From: Lachnospiraceae bacterium
GTDB lineage: Bacteria > Bacillota > Clostridia > Lachnospirales > Lachnospiraceae
DNA: 64,000 nt
Reading direction: 5' to 3'
Assembly (NCBI GenBank): GCA_028689585.1
Contig: JAQVCW010000020.1
Location: forward strand, 21,605-85,604
Position 1 is the stretch's first letter. Every line of letters starts with the position of its first letter. A program made the position numbers and the translations under genes. Of the stretch, positions 29,660-39,192 are shown piece after piece. The notes beneath the pieces are model-generated. The model saw only the letters and a program-made list of their open reading frames with translations, did no database searches and was not told where the DNA came from.

Positions 29660-31129
29660 TTAATCAACTGCGTTTTTCGTCTGCAGCGCCTCTACCACCT
29701 TTGGGAACTGCATAAAATGAGATGCCTTCACCAGAATGGTATCTCCCTTTTTAATTTCATTCTGCAGGTTTGCCAGCAGCGCATCCAGCGTGTCATAAGC
29801 GGTCACTTCCAGCGATGGATTTCCTTCTTTCGCCTTCTCTGCCAGTTTTCCACACAGCGGCCCCACACTGATCAGCTTATCGATCCGGCAGGAGGCGACA
29901 AAGCTCCCCACCTCTTCATGCAGGGCTGTCTCATTTTCCCCCAGCTCGCCCATATCGCCCAGAATAGCTACTTTTCTTCCCAGCCCATCCTGCAGCACTT
30001 CCAGGGAAGCTTTCATGGAAACCGGATTTGCATTGTAACAGTCATCAATGACTATATAGTCCGAAGTCTCTATGATGTGAAATCTCCCGCTCAAAGGCTG
30101 AAGACTTTCGATTCCTGCCTTGATTTCCTCCAGCGTCAGCCCATAGGTCAGCCCCGCTGCCGTGCCGGCCAGCGCATTGTATACCATGTGCACTCCGGGG
30201 ATCGGAATCAATGCTCCGAATGCCCCCTCCGGCGTATGAATACGGCATGAAATCCCTTTCAGCCCCCGGCTCTCTATCTCATCGGCATAAATAGATGGCT
30301 TCTGATAAATTCCAAAATATACCGGTGTAATTCCGTTTACATTCTGGATCGTCATCAGTTTATCATCGTCGCCATTCAATATAATATGCCCATTCGCTTT
30401 CAAAAAATCAAAGATTTCCGTCTTTGCCCGCAGTATTCCGTCTCTGTCCCCGAGGAACTCCAGATGGCACTGGCCGATATTGGTGATAATACAGGTATCC
30501 GGGCGTGCGATCTTAGCCAGACGATGCATCTCTCCAAAATCGCTGATGCCCATTTCCAGCACCGCGATCTCATCCTCTTCCCGCAGCCGGAATACCGTCA
30601 AGGGAAGCCCCAGTTCATTATTAAAGTTCCCCTGTGTCTTCAGCGTTCTGTATTTCTGTGACAGTACGGACGCCACCATTTCCTTCGTGCTGGTCTTGCC
30701 TACGCTCCCGGTAATCCCAACCACCGGAATATTCAACTGCATCAGATAGTATTCTGCGATGTCCTTCAGGGCCTGCAGGGTAGAAATCACCCTGATCCAG
30801 GACCCCGGCTGATTCTGCCTGTCCCTGTTCGATTCCTGCCCGGTTTGGTCCGGCTCAGCCGATTTCCGGGCGATCATTTCCCGCCCGGTCTGATCCGGCT
30901 CCTCCAGATCATGTTCCGTCAGTACACAGAGCGCTCCCTGCGCAAAGACAGCAGGAATAAAGCTGTGGCCATCCACCCGCTCTCCCTTCACTGCCGCAAA
31001 CAATGCTCCGGGGCCTGCCTGACGGCTGTCCGTGACAATCGCCTGAACCTCCAGCTCCCCTGAATTATTTTTTTCATGCAAAATACCGCCACATGCTTCC
31101 GCAATATGGCGCAGCGTTAAATTTTTCAT
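29660..31129 (-). CDS. murF: UDP-N-acetylmuramoyl-tripeptide:D-Ala-D-Ala ligase
   Basis: 489 residues. The last cytoplasmic step of the UDP-MurNAc-pentapeptide pathway. Three Mur-ligase domains: N-terminal uridyl-binding, central ATPase with GITGSVGKTSTKE and the GISDFGEMHRL region, and C-terminal with DDCYNANPVSMKASL. An unusual Asp/Gln/Arg-rich insertion of about 35 residues (about 78-115) holds the duplicated EPDQTG. A GTG nine bases upstream in frame is an alternative start; ATG at 31129 is preferred, though its ribosome site spacing is long. The ddl gene, which makes its substrate D-Ala-D-Ala, is immediately upstream. Confidence 0.93.
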   Translation of the reverse strand: MKNLTLRHIAEACGGILHEKNNSGELEVQAIVTDSRQAGPGALFAAVKGERVDGHSFIPAVFAQGALCVLTEHDLEEPDQTGREMIARKSAEPDQTGQESNRDRQNQPGSWIRVISTLQALKDIAEYYLMQLNIPVVGITGSVGKTSTKEMVASVLSQKYRTLKTQGNFNNELGLPLTVFRLREEDEIAVLEMGISDFGEMHRLAKIARPDTCIITNIGQCHLEFLGDRDGILRAKTEIFDFLKANGHIILNGDDDKLMTIQNVNGITPVYFGIYQKPSIYADEIESRGLKGISCRIHTPEGAFGALIPIPGVHMVYNALAGTAAGLTYGLTLEEIKAGIESLQPLSGRFHIIETSDYIVIDDCYNANPVSMKASLEVLQDGLGRKVAILGDMGELGENETALHEEVGSFVASCRIDKLISVGPLCGKLAEKAKEGNPSLEVTAYDTLDALLANLQNEIKKGDTILVKASHFMQFPKVVEALQTKNAVD

Positions 31130-31155
31130 TTTCCGCACCCATCCTCTTAATAATA

Positions 31156-31357
31156 CTTGTAATCGCCCTATTTTTCGGGCGATTGCCTACGCAAAGCGCA
31201 AACGCGCTTTCTGCGTTTTCTGCATGCGCTTTGCTCCTGCTTGTAATCGCCCCGTTTTTTGGGCGATTGCCTATGCAAAGCGCAAACGCGCTTTCCGCGT
31301 TTTCTGCATGCGCTTTGCTCCTGCTTGTAATCGCCCTGTTTTCGGGCGATTACAAAG
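31156..31357 (-). repeat. Family B array B2 between ddl and murF
   Basis: Two 84-bp units followed by an isolated hairpin of CTTTGTAATCGCCC with its complement. The arm of the last hairpin supplies the final codons and TAA stop of ddl. The loops differ between units while the stems are kept. Confidence 0.92.
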
Positions 31358-32369
31358 ATACCTGAATCAGTTTTTCACACAGGCTGGGGAAATCCATCCC
31401 CATAGCTGCCGCTTCCTGGGGAAGCAGGCTGGTGGGTGTCATACCCGGAAGGGTATTCGCCTCCAGACAGTACATCTGATTCTCCTCGTCCATCATCACG
31501 TCAATCCGGCCATAGCTTTCCAGGCGCAGAGCCTCATAAGCCTGCAGAGCACAGGCCTGCATCTTTTCTGTGAGTTCTCTGGAGAGCTCCGCCGGGCAGG
31601 TTTCAATGGTACTGCCTGCCTGATATTTATTATTATAGTCATAGAAGCCCTGAATCGGCGCAATCTCGATTACCGGATATACCACTCCGTCCACCACTCC
31701 TATGGAAAACTCCCGTCCCTTAATATACTGCTCTATGATCAGCACATCCTCATACATAAAAGCATCTTCCAAAGCTTTCTGATATTCTTCTTCTGTATGG
31801 GCAATAAATACTCCTACACTGGAGCCTCCGCAGCTTGGTTTTACCACACAGGGAAGTCCTACCCCATTGTTCGCTGCCGGTTTTCGTTCTTCGTCTCTGC
31901 GCAGCACAATGCCGGCCGGTGTTGGTACATGAAATTCCCGGAACATCTGCTTTGACAGTTCTTTATCCATCGCCAGCGCGCTGCTTAAATATCCGCTGCC
32001 GGTATAACGGATTCCCAGCAGGTCAAACGCCGCCTGCACTTTTCCATTTTCGCCGTTTTCTCCATGCAATGCAAGAAATACAATATCTGCCGCCCTGCAC
32101 AACTCCAGAACCTTTGGTCCAAAAAATTCCCTTCTTCCGCTCATGGTATCTAATTTTTCATTAAATGACTGAATACGGGCTACGGCCGCTTCCAGGTCAT
32201 AGTCATCTGCAAAAGCATTTTCCACGGCTGTATTCTCATCTCCGCAATATACATCCACCAAAATCGCCTGATGTCCTTTTGAGCGCAGTGCCTCGCATAC
32301 CTTTGTTCCCGATACGATGGAAACCTCCCGCTCCGTGCTGATGCCGCCTGCCAATACTACGATTTTCAT
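31350..32369 (-). CDS. ddl: D-alanine--D-alanine ligase
   Basis: 339 residues of the ATP-grasp family. It joins two D-Ala for peptidoglycan, in the cytoplasm. Motifs: AGGISTEREVS at the start, FLALHGENGENGKVQ, the KPSCGGSSVGV ATP loop, and the metal-binding EANTLPGMTPTSLLPQEA end. The Phe/Tyr choice in the specificity loop appears as EFSIGVVDG, so nothing indicates a D-lactate ligase. AGGAGGAACAGG is the ribosome site. The stop codon lies inside the family B hairpin, and a family A hairpin precedes the start by 24 nt. It forms an envelope operon with murF. Confidence 0.93.
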   Translation of the reverse strand: MKIVVLAGGISTEREVSIVSGTKVCEALRSKGHQAILVDVYCGDENTAVENAFADDYDLEAAVARIQSFNEKLDTMSGRREFFGPKVLELCRAADIVFLALHGENGENGKVQAAFDLLGIRYTGSGYLSSALAMDKELSKQMFREFHVPTPAGIVLRRDEERKPAANNGVGLPCVVKPSCGGSSVGVFIAHTEEEYQKALEDAFMYEDVLIIEQYIKGREFSIGVVDGVVYPVIEIAPIQGFYDYNNKYQAGSTIETCPAELSRELTEKMQACALQAYEALRLESYGRIDVMMDEENQMYCLEANTLPGMTPTSLLPQEAAAMGMDFPSLCEKLIQVSL

Positions 32370-32392
32370 TCCTGTTCCTCCTCGTATAGAAT

Positions 32393-32447
32393 ATCAGCCC
32401 ATCCTGAATCTGCTTTCGGCAAATGGGCTGACATAAGTTTTCCACAG
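32393..32447 (-). repeat. Family A leader hairpin, copy A2
   Basis: On the minus strand GTCAGCCCAT pairs with ATGGGCTGAT, with a small inner stem and CGAA-like loop. It lies 24 nt before the ddl start. The distal stem seen in A1 and A3 is degenerate here (GGAAAACTTATG remnant). Confidence 0.75.
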
Positions 32448-32512
32448 ATAAAAAATCTTTACGTTTCATTATACACAAACAAGGGGGCAAAGTACACCCC
32501 CAAGTTTTGAAA

Positions 32513-32778
32513 GCCTGACATATGACTTACTATTCCCGGCTGATTTGAAAAACAGCTGCCGTGTGGGCTGGGTATCTCAAAGGAAACCATGAGCGGGCGC
32601 TTTTAACGGCGGTGAGATCCACCGTTTACGTAAACTTAGACGCGAAGGCTTTCCCTGAGCGTCTTATGTTGAAGTTAACGGTTAGCTCACCAGAGTGCTG
32701 CACGCGTTTCCGTGAGATACCCAGCCCACACGGCAGCGTTCTCCTATGAGTCGGGAATAGTAATGACATATGACAGGC
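32513..32778. repeat. Family C foldback element, copy C1
   Basis: A long imperfect inverted repeat of about 266 bp. The left arm reads GCCTGACATATGAC to GGGTATCTC, and the right arm holds its reverse complement, from GAGATACCC to GTCATATGACAGGC. The shared GCCGTGTGGGCTGGGTAT core is exact. The middle is about 120 bp without an open frame. It lies between ldt and ddl. A half copy is at 13368. Confidence 0.85.
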
Positions 32779-32794
32779 TGTGTGTGAAAGCCTC

Positions 32795-34387
32795 TCACTC
32801 CCAATAGGTCGATTCATCCGCCCAGTCTTCTTCTCCTGCATTCCCTGATTCCGCCGCGGTATCCGTGTTTCCGTCGATTACGGTGATATCTCCGCCATCG
32901 GATGTCCCGGTACCTCCATCGGGTGCAGCAGTGCCGTCCGTCACGGTCACATCACCGCCGGTATTTCCTGTGGAAGAACCGCCCTGAGTAATAGTAGCTT
33001 TGTAGCAGACGATGGGAGTGCCTATGTCTATGTTTGCGTAGATGGCAGCCGCATTAGCTGTAGGAGTGTTGATGCAGCCATGGGAACCGCCGGTCTGGTA
33101 GATGGTGCCGCCGTAGGAGCTGCCCCGCCAGGAATCCGCATCATGAATGCCGACTCCGCCGAAAAACGGCATCCAGTAATCCACCGGTGTGGCATAGCCT
33201 TCCCCTTTCAGGGTTTCATTTTCTGATTTATCCACCAGGCAGAACATCCCTTCCGGGGATTCTGTGCCGTTTGCCACAGAGCCGGTCACGATCGGAGTAT
33301 CCACGATCAACGCTCCATCTTTGTAATACCACATTCTCTGGTTCGTGTAATCAATCTCCACATAGGTATTTCCCAGATCATTTTCTCCCCTTGTCAGGGC
33401 TGATTCATAGTAGACCGGAGAGCGTTCTGCGGATTCCCCTGCCTGAAGGATCTGATAGAGCTGATTCGCCTCTTCCTCCTGGTTCATCTGCCAGCCATAG
33501 GTTCTGGCTTCCACGTAGACAGTCTCACCCAGGGAGGTTCTAAACGGCTCCCAGGTACCTATCGTGTCATAATCCGCTGCCAGCTCTGCCACATAGCTCT
33601 GCACTGTCCCGAAATCAAAGACCGGATTATTGTTTTCATCCAGGGTGAGCCAACTGTTAATCGTGGCGCTGTCCAGAGTCACCGCCACATCTCCACCCAT
33701 GTAATAGGTTACTGTCATATTGGCATAGCGGTTCAGGGTATCCGCCTTCTGATTCAATGCGGTGTCATTGGAGTAGATCACCGGTTTGTTGTAACAGTTT
33801 TCCTGTACCAGATCCACTTCTGCCGCGCTGCCGGCAGCCGCCAGTTTCAAAAGTTCATACACCCGGCCGCTGTCCAGTTGATTTCCTTCCACCTCTGCGC
33901 TCACCTGATACGTGCCGTCTGCGTTCTGTACCAGCTCCGCATCTTTTGGCGGTGTTATCCTGCTTTCATCAAAACAGTCCAGCTCAAGCATCGCCTGCTT
34001 TAACAGATTCTCATCATACCGGGTGCCGGCATCCATCGTAAATGTCCGGATATCGGAAAGATAAGAGGGCAGCCAGGCCAGAATATTCTGGCTGTCCATA
34101 AACTGCTGCACTTCCCCTTTCGATACAAAATGATACTCTATCCGGCTGCCCGGAATAACTTCCCGGCCGCCGTTTAATTCATTCACTGTGATCTGATAAT
34201 TCTCCACCATATCTGCAATGGCGGCTTCTGCCTGCTCTACCGTCATTTCGGATACATCGATCCCATTCACCGAGGTATTCTTAAAAAAATGTGTTTCATA
34301 ATGCAGTCCGATTCCAAGATAAGTGCCGCAAAAAACAATCAATATGACCGCCAGAATAATCACAAAAATTACCGTTTTTTTCTTCAT
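32795..34387 (-). CDS. Membrane-anchored L,D-transpeptidase (YkuD)
   Basis: 530 residues. An N-terminal membrane anchor (about 4-25), two putative peptidoglycan-binding/VanW-like regions (NGIDVSEMTVEQAEAAI at about 42 and a repeat to about 310), and the YkuD catalytic domain (about 345-480) with IHDADSW and the active-site motif SHGCINTP. A Gly/Thr/Asp-rich tail closes the protein. It cross-links or anchors at meso-DAP outside the membrane. The ATG at 34387 is chosen; an upstream in-frame TTG would start inside the family A hairpin. Neighbouring ddl and murF support a role in envelope assembly. Confidence 0.9.
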   Translation of the reverse strand: MKKKTVIFVIILAVILIVFCGTYLGIGLHYETHFFKNTSVNGIDVSEMTVEQAEAAIADMVENYQITVNELNGGREVIPGSRIEYHFVSKGEVQQFMDSQNILAWLPSYLSDIRTFTMDAGTRYDENLLKQAMLELDCFDESRITPPKDAELVQNADGTYQVSAEVEGNQLDSGRVYELLKLAAAGSAAEVDLVQENCYNKPVIYSNDTALNQKADTLNRYANMTVTYYMGGDVAVTLDSATINSWLTLDENNNPVFDFGTVQSYVAELAADYDTIGTWEPFRTSLGETVYVEARTYGWQMNQEEEANQLYQILQAGESAERSPVYYESALTRGENDLGNTYVEIDYTNQRMWYYKDGALIVDTPIVTGSVANGTESPEGMFCLVDKSENETLKGEGYATPVDYWMPFFGGVGIHDADSWRGSSYGGTIYQTGGSHGCINTPTANAAAIYANIDIGTPIVCYKATITQGGSSTGNTGGDVTVTDGTAAPDGGTGTSDGGDITVIDGNTDTAAESGNAGEEDWADESTYWE

Positions 34388-34411
34388 CCCCTGTTCCCCG
34401 CTTTCTGGAAC

Positions 34412-34483
34412 ATCAGTCCATTTTAAATTTGTCTTCGACAAATGGACTGACGCTGCATGTCAAGTTTTCACAGAAAACTTGAC
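34412..34483 (-). repeat. Family A leader hairpin, copy A3 (two stems)
   Basis: On the minus strand GTCAGTCCATTT pairs with AAATGGACTGAT. The distal stem pairs GTCAAGTTTTC with GAAAACTTGAC. Relative to A1 both sides of each stem have changed together. It lies 25 nt before the transpeptidase start. Confidence 0.85.
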
Positions 34484-34590
34484 ACAATTCCGAAACATCA
34501 GTCCAATTCTGATATTCTGTCTTAGTGTAACACAGGGGCTGCGAAGAAATCGTGATGTACTTATTAGTAATTTCTTAATCTTTCCTTTAT

Positions 34591-36687
34591 TTATTTCCGG
34601 CAAATCAGCACTGCCGCAGAGGTCATCGGCATTTTCAGTACAACCTCACCATTGCTGACCGGACATTCCACTTCCTCTGTGGAAAAACCTTCAGCATCGG
34701 TATAGAATACCCGCTTCATGACAGCAGACCTTGCCACTCCCAAAGGCCATACCCTCACCTTCACTTCTCTTTCGATATCGTTGTTATTGAAAATCACTGC
34801 TATCTGCTCGCTGTCATCAAAACGGCCATAGGCCAGACAGTTATAATCTCCCAGCAGAAACTTCAGAGAACCGCCGGTCAGCACCGCATGTTCTTTATGG
34901 ACACGGATGATCGCCTTATGGAAATCCAGCATCATCTTATCTTCATTTCCCCAGGGATAAGTCCTGCGGTTGTCCGGATCGGTAAATCCGCAGACTCCCG
35001 CCTCATCTCCATAATAGATCGCCGGTGCTCCCGGCCAGGTCATCTGCATCACCACAGCCTCCCGCATGACGGCCGGATTGACATTGTCGCAGGCAGCATC
35101 GTAATTAAAGTGATCCATCCGTCCCACTTTATGATTGGTTCTAGTCAGGAATCTGGAATGGTCATGGTTCGACAGCTCATTCATGGACACCTGCAGGGAA
35201 GGTGCCATAAAGCTCGCCATATGATAGCTCATGGCACCGATAAAGCTCTCCGAATTTCCCAGAAGTCCGGCCTGATAATCATCGCTGTGCTTTTCCATGC
35301 CGGTAAAGAACCAGGTCAGAGGCTCCATGAATGCGTCATAGTTCATAACAGTATCCCATTCATCCCCCTTCAGCCAGGTCGCCGGATCACCGTAATGTTC
35401 CGCCAGAATAATCGCGTCTGGATTCGCCTCTTTCACCGCATTGCGGAACAGTTTCCAGAACTGATGATTGTATTCATTGTTCAGCCCCAGATCCGCTGCC
35501 ACATCCAGTCTCCAGCCATCCGCATTATAAGGCGGAGAAACCCATTTTTTTGCAATATCCAGAATATATTTCACCAGCTTGGGCGAATTTTCATAATTCA
35601 GCTTGGGCAGGGTATCGTGTCCCCACCAGCCGTCATAATTCGGGTTGTATGGCCATGCCTCCTCTGTGAAATGAAAGAAAGTACGGTATGGGCTGTCCTG
35701 CGAAATATAGGCACCCTTTTCATATCCCGCCTGCTGCTCGTAAATTCGTTCCCGATCCATCCATTTATTAAAAGAACCGCAGTGATTAAACACTCCGTCC
35801 AATATCACCTTCATGCCGCGCCCGTGGATCTCCTCCACCAGACGGGCAAACAGCTCATTGCTCGCCTCCAGATTTTCCTTTCTGGTGACACGTTCCATGT
35901 AACGGGTGGCCTGCGTATTTTCAGTCATCCAGCCTGCCAGCAGTTCTCCCTCATCCTGAACCAGCTTTCCAAAATGAGGATCGATATAATCATAATCCTG
36001 AATATCATATTTATGGTTGGAGGGGGATACGAACAACGGATTGAAATAAATCACATCCACCCCCAGCTCCTGAAGGTAATCCAGCTTCTGCCGCACTCCC
36101 TCCAGATCTCCTCCGTAAAATTCACGCACGCCCATAGCGGAAGGGCGTTTTCCCCAGTCTGTCACCTGGGAGGTACCTTCTCCGATATAGATATATTCCC
36201 GATCCAGAATATCATTATCCGGATCTCCGTTGAAGAAACGATCCGTAAAAATCTGATACATCACCGCCCCCTTTGCCCAGTCCGGCGTAGCAAAACCAGG
36301 CTGGATACAGAAGGTATAATTTTCATTTCTCTCCCTTGCCATCCCCAGCTTATTATAGAAGCAGTGAATTCTGCCGCTCTCGATTTCGAAGCTGTAATGC
36401 AGCGCTTCCGCCCCCATCACAAGTTCAATCGAATAATAATCGAAATATTCATCCGTTTTTTCCATCTGCATAGGTTCTTTTATCGTATCGCTGACAAAAT
36501 ATACCATGTCCACATTGTCCTTCGCCGTCCGGAAGCGGATCACCACCTTTTCCCCCACCTTTGGCTCCATTGGACATACATAATTTTCCGTCTCATCCGT
36601 AAACAGTGCATCCACATTAAAAACGGGATGCATCTGGAATATATATCGGGCAGTCTTCAAACTCTGCATATAATTTTTTTTGTTCAT
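34591..36687 (-). CDS. GH13 alpha-glucan hydrolase (neopullulanase/cyclomaltodextrinase-like)
   Basis: 698 residues, no signal peptide, so cytoplasmic. The N-terminal beta-sandwich of about 120 residues is typical of the maltogenic-amylase/neopullulanase subfamily. The catalytic barrel contains VMYQIFTDRF, VDVIYFNPLF, ILDGVFNHCG, the nucleophile in GWRLDVAAD, the acid/base Glu in IILAEHYGD, and the third Asp in ELSNHDHSRF. It should cleave alpha-1,4 and possibly alpha-1,6 bonds of imported maltodextrins. The ATG at 36687 has GGAG about ten bases before it. No other starch gene adjoins it. Confidence 0.88.
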   Translation of the reverse strand: MNKKNYMQSLKTARYIFQMHPVFNVDALFTDETENYVCPMEPKVGEKVVIRFRTAKDNVDMVYFVSDTIKEPMQMEKTDEYFDYYSIELVMGAEALHYSFEIESGRIHCFYNKLGMARERNENYTFCIQPGFATPDWAKGAVMYQIFTDRFFNGDPDNDILDREYIYIGEGTSQVTDWGKRPSAMGVREFYGGDLEGVRQKLDYLQELGVDVIYFNPLFVSPSNHKYDIQDYDYIDPHFGKLVQDEGELLAGWMTENTQATRYMERVTRKENLEASNELFARLVEEIHGRGMKVILDGVFNHCGSFNKWMDRERIYEQQAGYEKGAYISQDSPYRTFFHFTEEAWPYNPNYDGWWGHDTLPKLNYENSPKLVKYILDIAKKWVSPPYNADGWRLDVAADLGLNNEYNHQFWKLFRNAVKEANPDAIILAEHYGDPATWLKGDEWDTVMNYDAFMEPLTWFFTGMEKHSDDYQAGLLGNSESFIGAMSYHMASFMAPSLQVSMNELSNHDHSRFLTRTNHKVGRMDHFNYDAACDNVNPAVMREAVVMQMTWPGAPAIYYGDEAGVCGFTDPDNRRTYPWGNEDKMMLDFHKAIIRVHKEHAVLTGGSLKFLLGDYNCLAYGRFDDSEQIAVIFNNNDIEREVKVRVWPLGVARSAVMKRVFYTDAEGFSTEEVECPVSNGEVVLKMPMTSAAVLICRK

Positions 36688-36777
36688 GCTGCATTTTCTC
36701 CTTGCATTCAATTAGTTCTATTCTATAACACATTTCCAGTTTCTACAAGGCAAACCTTGCTGTGAACTTTTCCGGTC

Positions 36778-37053
36778 TTACAATTCAGCCTTGGAATGAG
36801 GACGCTTCCGGGCGGCTGCCCCAGGTATGCCACAGGTGCTGTTTCGAAAGCCAAGAGCATCTAAGGCTTCCGCAAGGTGTTCCAAAAGCAGGAATTGGGA
36901 GCCATAACTCACCTTCGGTTCAAACAAATGACTCCCAATTCCTATGGAACATCTTGTGGAACCCAAGATGCTTATGCTTTCTGCAAATGCACCTGTGGCA
37001 TACCTGGGGCAGCCGCCCGGAAGCTGTGCATCAAGTAAAAGGCTGAACTGTAA
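36778..37053. repeat. Family D foldback element, copy D1 (long form)
   Basis: About 275 bp, nearly all of it one imperfect inverted repeat. The ends read TTACAATTCAGCC and, inverted, TTACAGTTCAGCC. Within are GGGCGGCTGCCCCAGGTATG and its complement. The only open frame inside (62 codons, minus) is a product of the palindrome. Short TTTTCCGG sequences flank both ends. It lies between ftsH and the GH13 gene. Confidence 0.88.
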
Positions 37054-37077
37054 TTTTCCGGCTAATCCCAGGGCATG

Positions 37078-37109
37078 AAAAAAGACAGCTCTCGGTAGCT
37101 GTCTTTTTT
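37078..37109 (-). terminator. Terminator of the ftsH operon (bidirectional)
   Basis: A perfect AAAAAAGACAGCT/AGCTGTCTTTTTT stem with a 6-nt loop gives a T run on either strand. It is about 185 nt past the ftsH stop. A second hairpin (GTGCACAAA arms, 37200-37247) lies between and may end most transcripts earlier. Confidence 0.8.
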
Positions 37110-37293
37110 GGAGAAGGTATTTCTCTTATGGGGTGTAGCAAAAACTATATAATGTATTGGGGGGTTTTACGAGAATTATAATAACATATACCCCGTTTTA
37201 AGTGTGCACAAACTTCACAAATATCAACCATATTTTTTGTGCACTTTTAACATAATATTTTCAGCACATTGCCTAAACCCCAATTTTTGTCCT

Positions 37294-39129
37294 TTAAACC
37301 TCCGGAGCTGCTTCTATTGCACCTGCAGGAAACAGCGCTTCAAATTCATTTCTGGAGATCTTTTCTTTTTCCATCAGCAGCGCCGCACTGCTGTGCAGCA
37401 CCTCTTCGTATTCCGTGATAATGGATTTCGCTTTTGCATACGCCTCATCAATGATATTTTTCACTTCTTCATCAATAATGGTAGCAACCCGCTCTCCATA
37501 CGCCCTGGTATGAGCCAGGTCACGGCCAATAAAAATCTCATCGTCCTCCTGATCGTAATTGATCAGTCCCAGCTTATCTGACATACCAAATTTTGTCACC
37601 ATGGATCTGGCAATCCCGGTAGCCTGCTTGATATCCTGAGATGCGCCCGTAGTCACATCCTTGATCACCAGCTCTTCCGCCACACGGCCTCCCAGGCTGA
37701 CTACAATATTTTCAAACATCTGATTTCTGGTATTGAACATCTCATCCCTTGACGGCAGCGGCATGGTATAGCCCGCAGCGCCCCGTCCGGTAGGAATGAT
37801 GGAAATAGTATGAACCGGGCCCACATCGGGCAGGATATGAAACAAAATTGCATGGCCTGATTCGTGGTAGGCGGTGATTCTCTTTTCTTTTTCTGAAATA
37901 ATGCGGCTTTTCTTTTCCGCTCCGATACCGACCTTGACAAATGCTTTGTTGATATCTTCCTGAACAATATAGGCACGGCGTTCTTTTGCAGCCATAATCG
38001 CAGCCTCGTTCATCAGATTTTCCAGATCAGCTCCGGTAAATCCCGCTGTTGTTCTGGCAGTCTCCTCCAGCCTTACATCATCTCCCAGGGGCTTGCCCTT
38101 GGAATGTACCCGCAGGATCTCTTCTCTTCCCTTGATATCCGGCCGTCCCACCGCCACCTGACGGTCAAAACGTCCCGGACGCAGAATAGCCGGGTCCAGA
38201 ATATCCACACGGTTCGTAGCTGCCATCACGATAATGCCCTGATTCACGCCGAAACCATCCATCTCCACCAGCATCTGGTTGAGCGTCTGTTCTCTCTCAT
38301 CATGGCCTCCGCCCATTCCGGTGCCTCTTCTTCGGGCCACCGCATCTATTTCATCGATAAAAATAATGCAGGGCTGATGTTTTTTCGCATCCTCGAACAG
38401 GTCACGGACTCTGGAAGCGCCTACGCCTACAAACATTTCCACAAAATCAGATCCGGAAATACTGAAAAACGGAACTCCCGCTTCTCCTGCCACTGCCTTA
38501 GCCAGCAGAGTTTTACCGGTTCCCGGAGGGCCCACCAGAAGTACCCCCTTGGGGATCCTTGCGCCTACCTTCAAAAACTTCTCCGGCTCTTTGAGAAATT
38601 CTACCAGCTCCTGCAGGTCTTCCTTCTCTTCTTTCAGTCCGGCCACGTCTTTAAACATCACTCTTCCGGCATCCGGCGTAATCATGCGCGCCCGGCTCTT
38701 GCCGAAATTCATCATTTTGTTGTTGCCTCCTCCGGCCTGACGGTTCATAAAAGCCACAAAGAACAAAATCATGACTCCGGTCAGCAGAATGGGCAGAATC
38801 GTGGTCAAAAACAGACTGTCCCGTTCCACATCCTTTACGCTTACAGCAACATCATAATCCTTCAAAAGCGTCTCCGCTTCTTTTACATCGGAGACATTTA
38901 CCGTCTGGATACTTCCGTCATTTTTCGTGACCTGAAGTACACCGGTGGGTACCTCCCGGTTCTGAGTAATCTCAACTTTGGCTACCTGTTCTTCTGTCAG
39001 CATGTCCTGAAATTCTTTGTAGGTACTGTTTGATTTGCCATCAAGGTTCTCCCTGAGTGTGAACACCAGCATAACGAAGACCAGCAGTATCAGCAGATAG
39101 ACGCCGAAACCTCTTGTCGTTTTATTCAA
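37294..39129 (-). CDS. ftsH: ATP-dependent zinc metalloprotease FtsH
   Basis: 611 residues. Two membrane segments (about 9-25 and 108-128) enclose an external domain. The AAA+ module has Walker A GPPGTGKT, Walker [10 protein letters not shown], and the SRH with LRPGRFDRQ. The zinc protease motif is HESGH. It degrades membrane and regulatory proteins as a hexamer. The start is a TTG at 39129, with AAAGGAG eight bases upstream; a TTG six codons earlier overlaps that ribosome site and is rejected. It follows hpt, as in Bacillus. Confidence 0.96.
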   Translation of the reverse strand: MNKTTRGFGVYLLILLVFVMLVFTLRENLDGKSNSTYKEFQDMLTEEQVAKVEITQNREVPTGVLQVTKNDGSIQTVNVSDVKEAETLLKDYDVAVSVKDVERDSLFLTTILPILLTGVMILFFVAFMNRQAGGGNNKMMNFGKSRARMITPDAGRVMFKDVAGLKEEKEDLQELVEFLKEPEKFLKVGARIPKGVLLVGPPGTGKTLLAKAVAGEAGVPFFSISGSDFVEMFVGVGASRVRDLFEDAKKHQPCIIFIDEIDAVARRRGTGMGGGHDEREQTLNQMLVEMDGFGVNQGIIVMAATNRVDILDPAILRPGRFDRQVAVGRPDIKGREEILRVHSKGKPLGDDVRLEETARTTAGFTGADLENLMNEAAIMAAKERRAYIVQEDINKAFVKVGIGAEKKSRIISEKEKRITAYHESGHAILFHILPDVGPVHTISIIPTGRGAAGYTMPLPSRDEMFNTRNQMFENIVVSLGGRVAEELVIKDVTTGASQDIKQATGIARSMVTKFGMSDKLGLINYDQEDDEIFIGRDLAHTRAYGERVATIIDEEVKNIIDEAYAKAKSIITEYEEVLHSSAALLMEKEKISRNEFEALFPAGAIEAAPEV

Positions 39130-39192
39130 TTTCCATACTCCTTTCAAATCCTGCCAAACTATGGCTTATATTTTTGTCCGGATCCTCCGGTT

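Noticed and set aside
34388..34441. Longer N-terminus of the L,D-transpeptidase starting at a TTG
   Set aside because: It starts inside the family A hairpin without a ribosome site; the ATG at 34387 starts a normal membrane anchor.
36778..36966. A 62-codon minus-strand frame within the D1 foldback
   Set aside because: It lies wholly in an inverted repeat, has no ribosome site and no family likeness.
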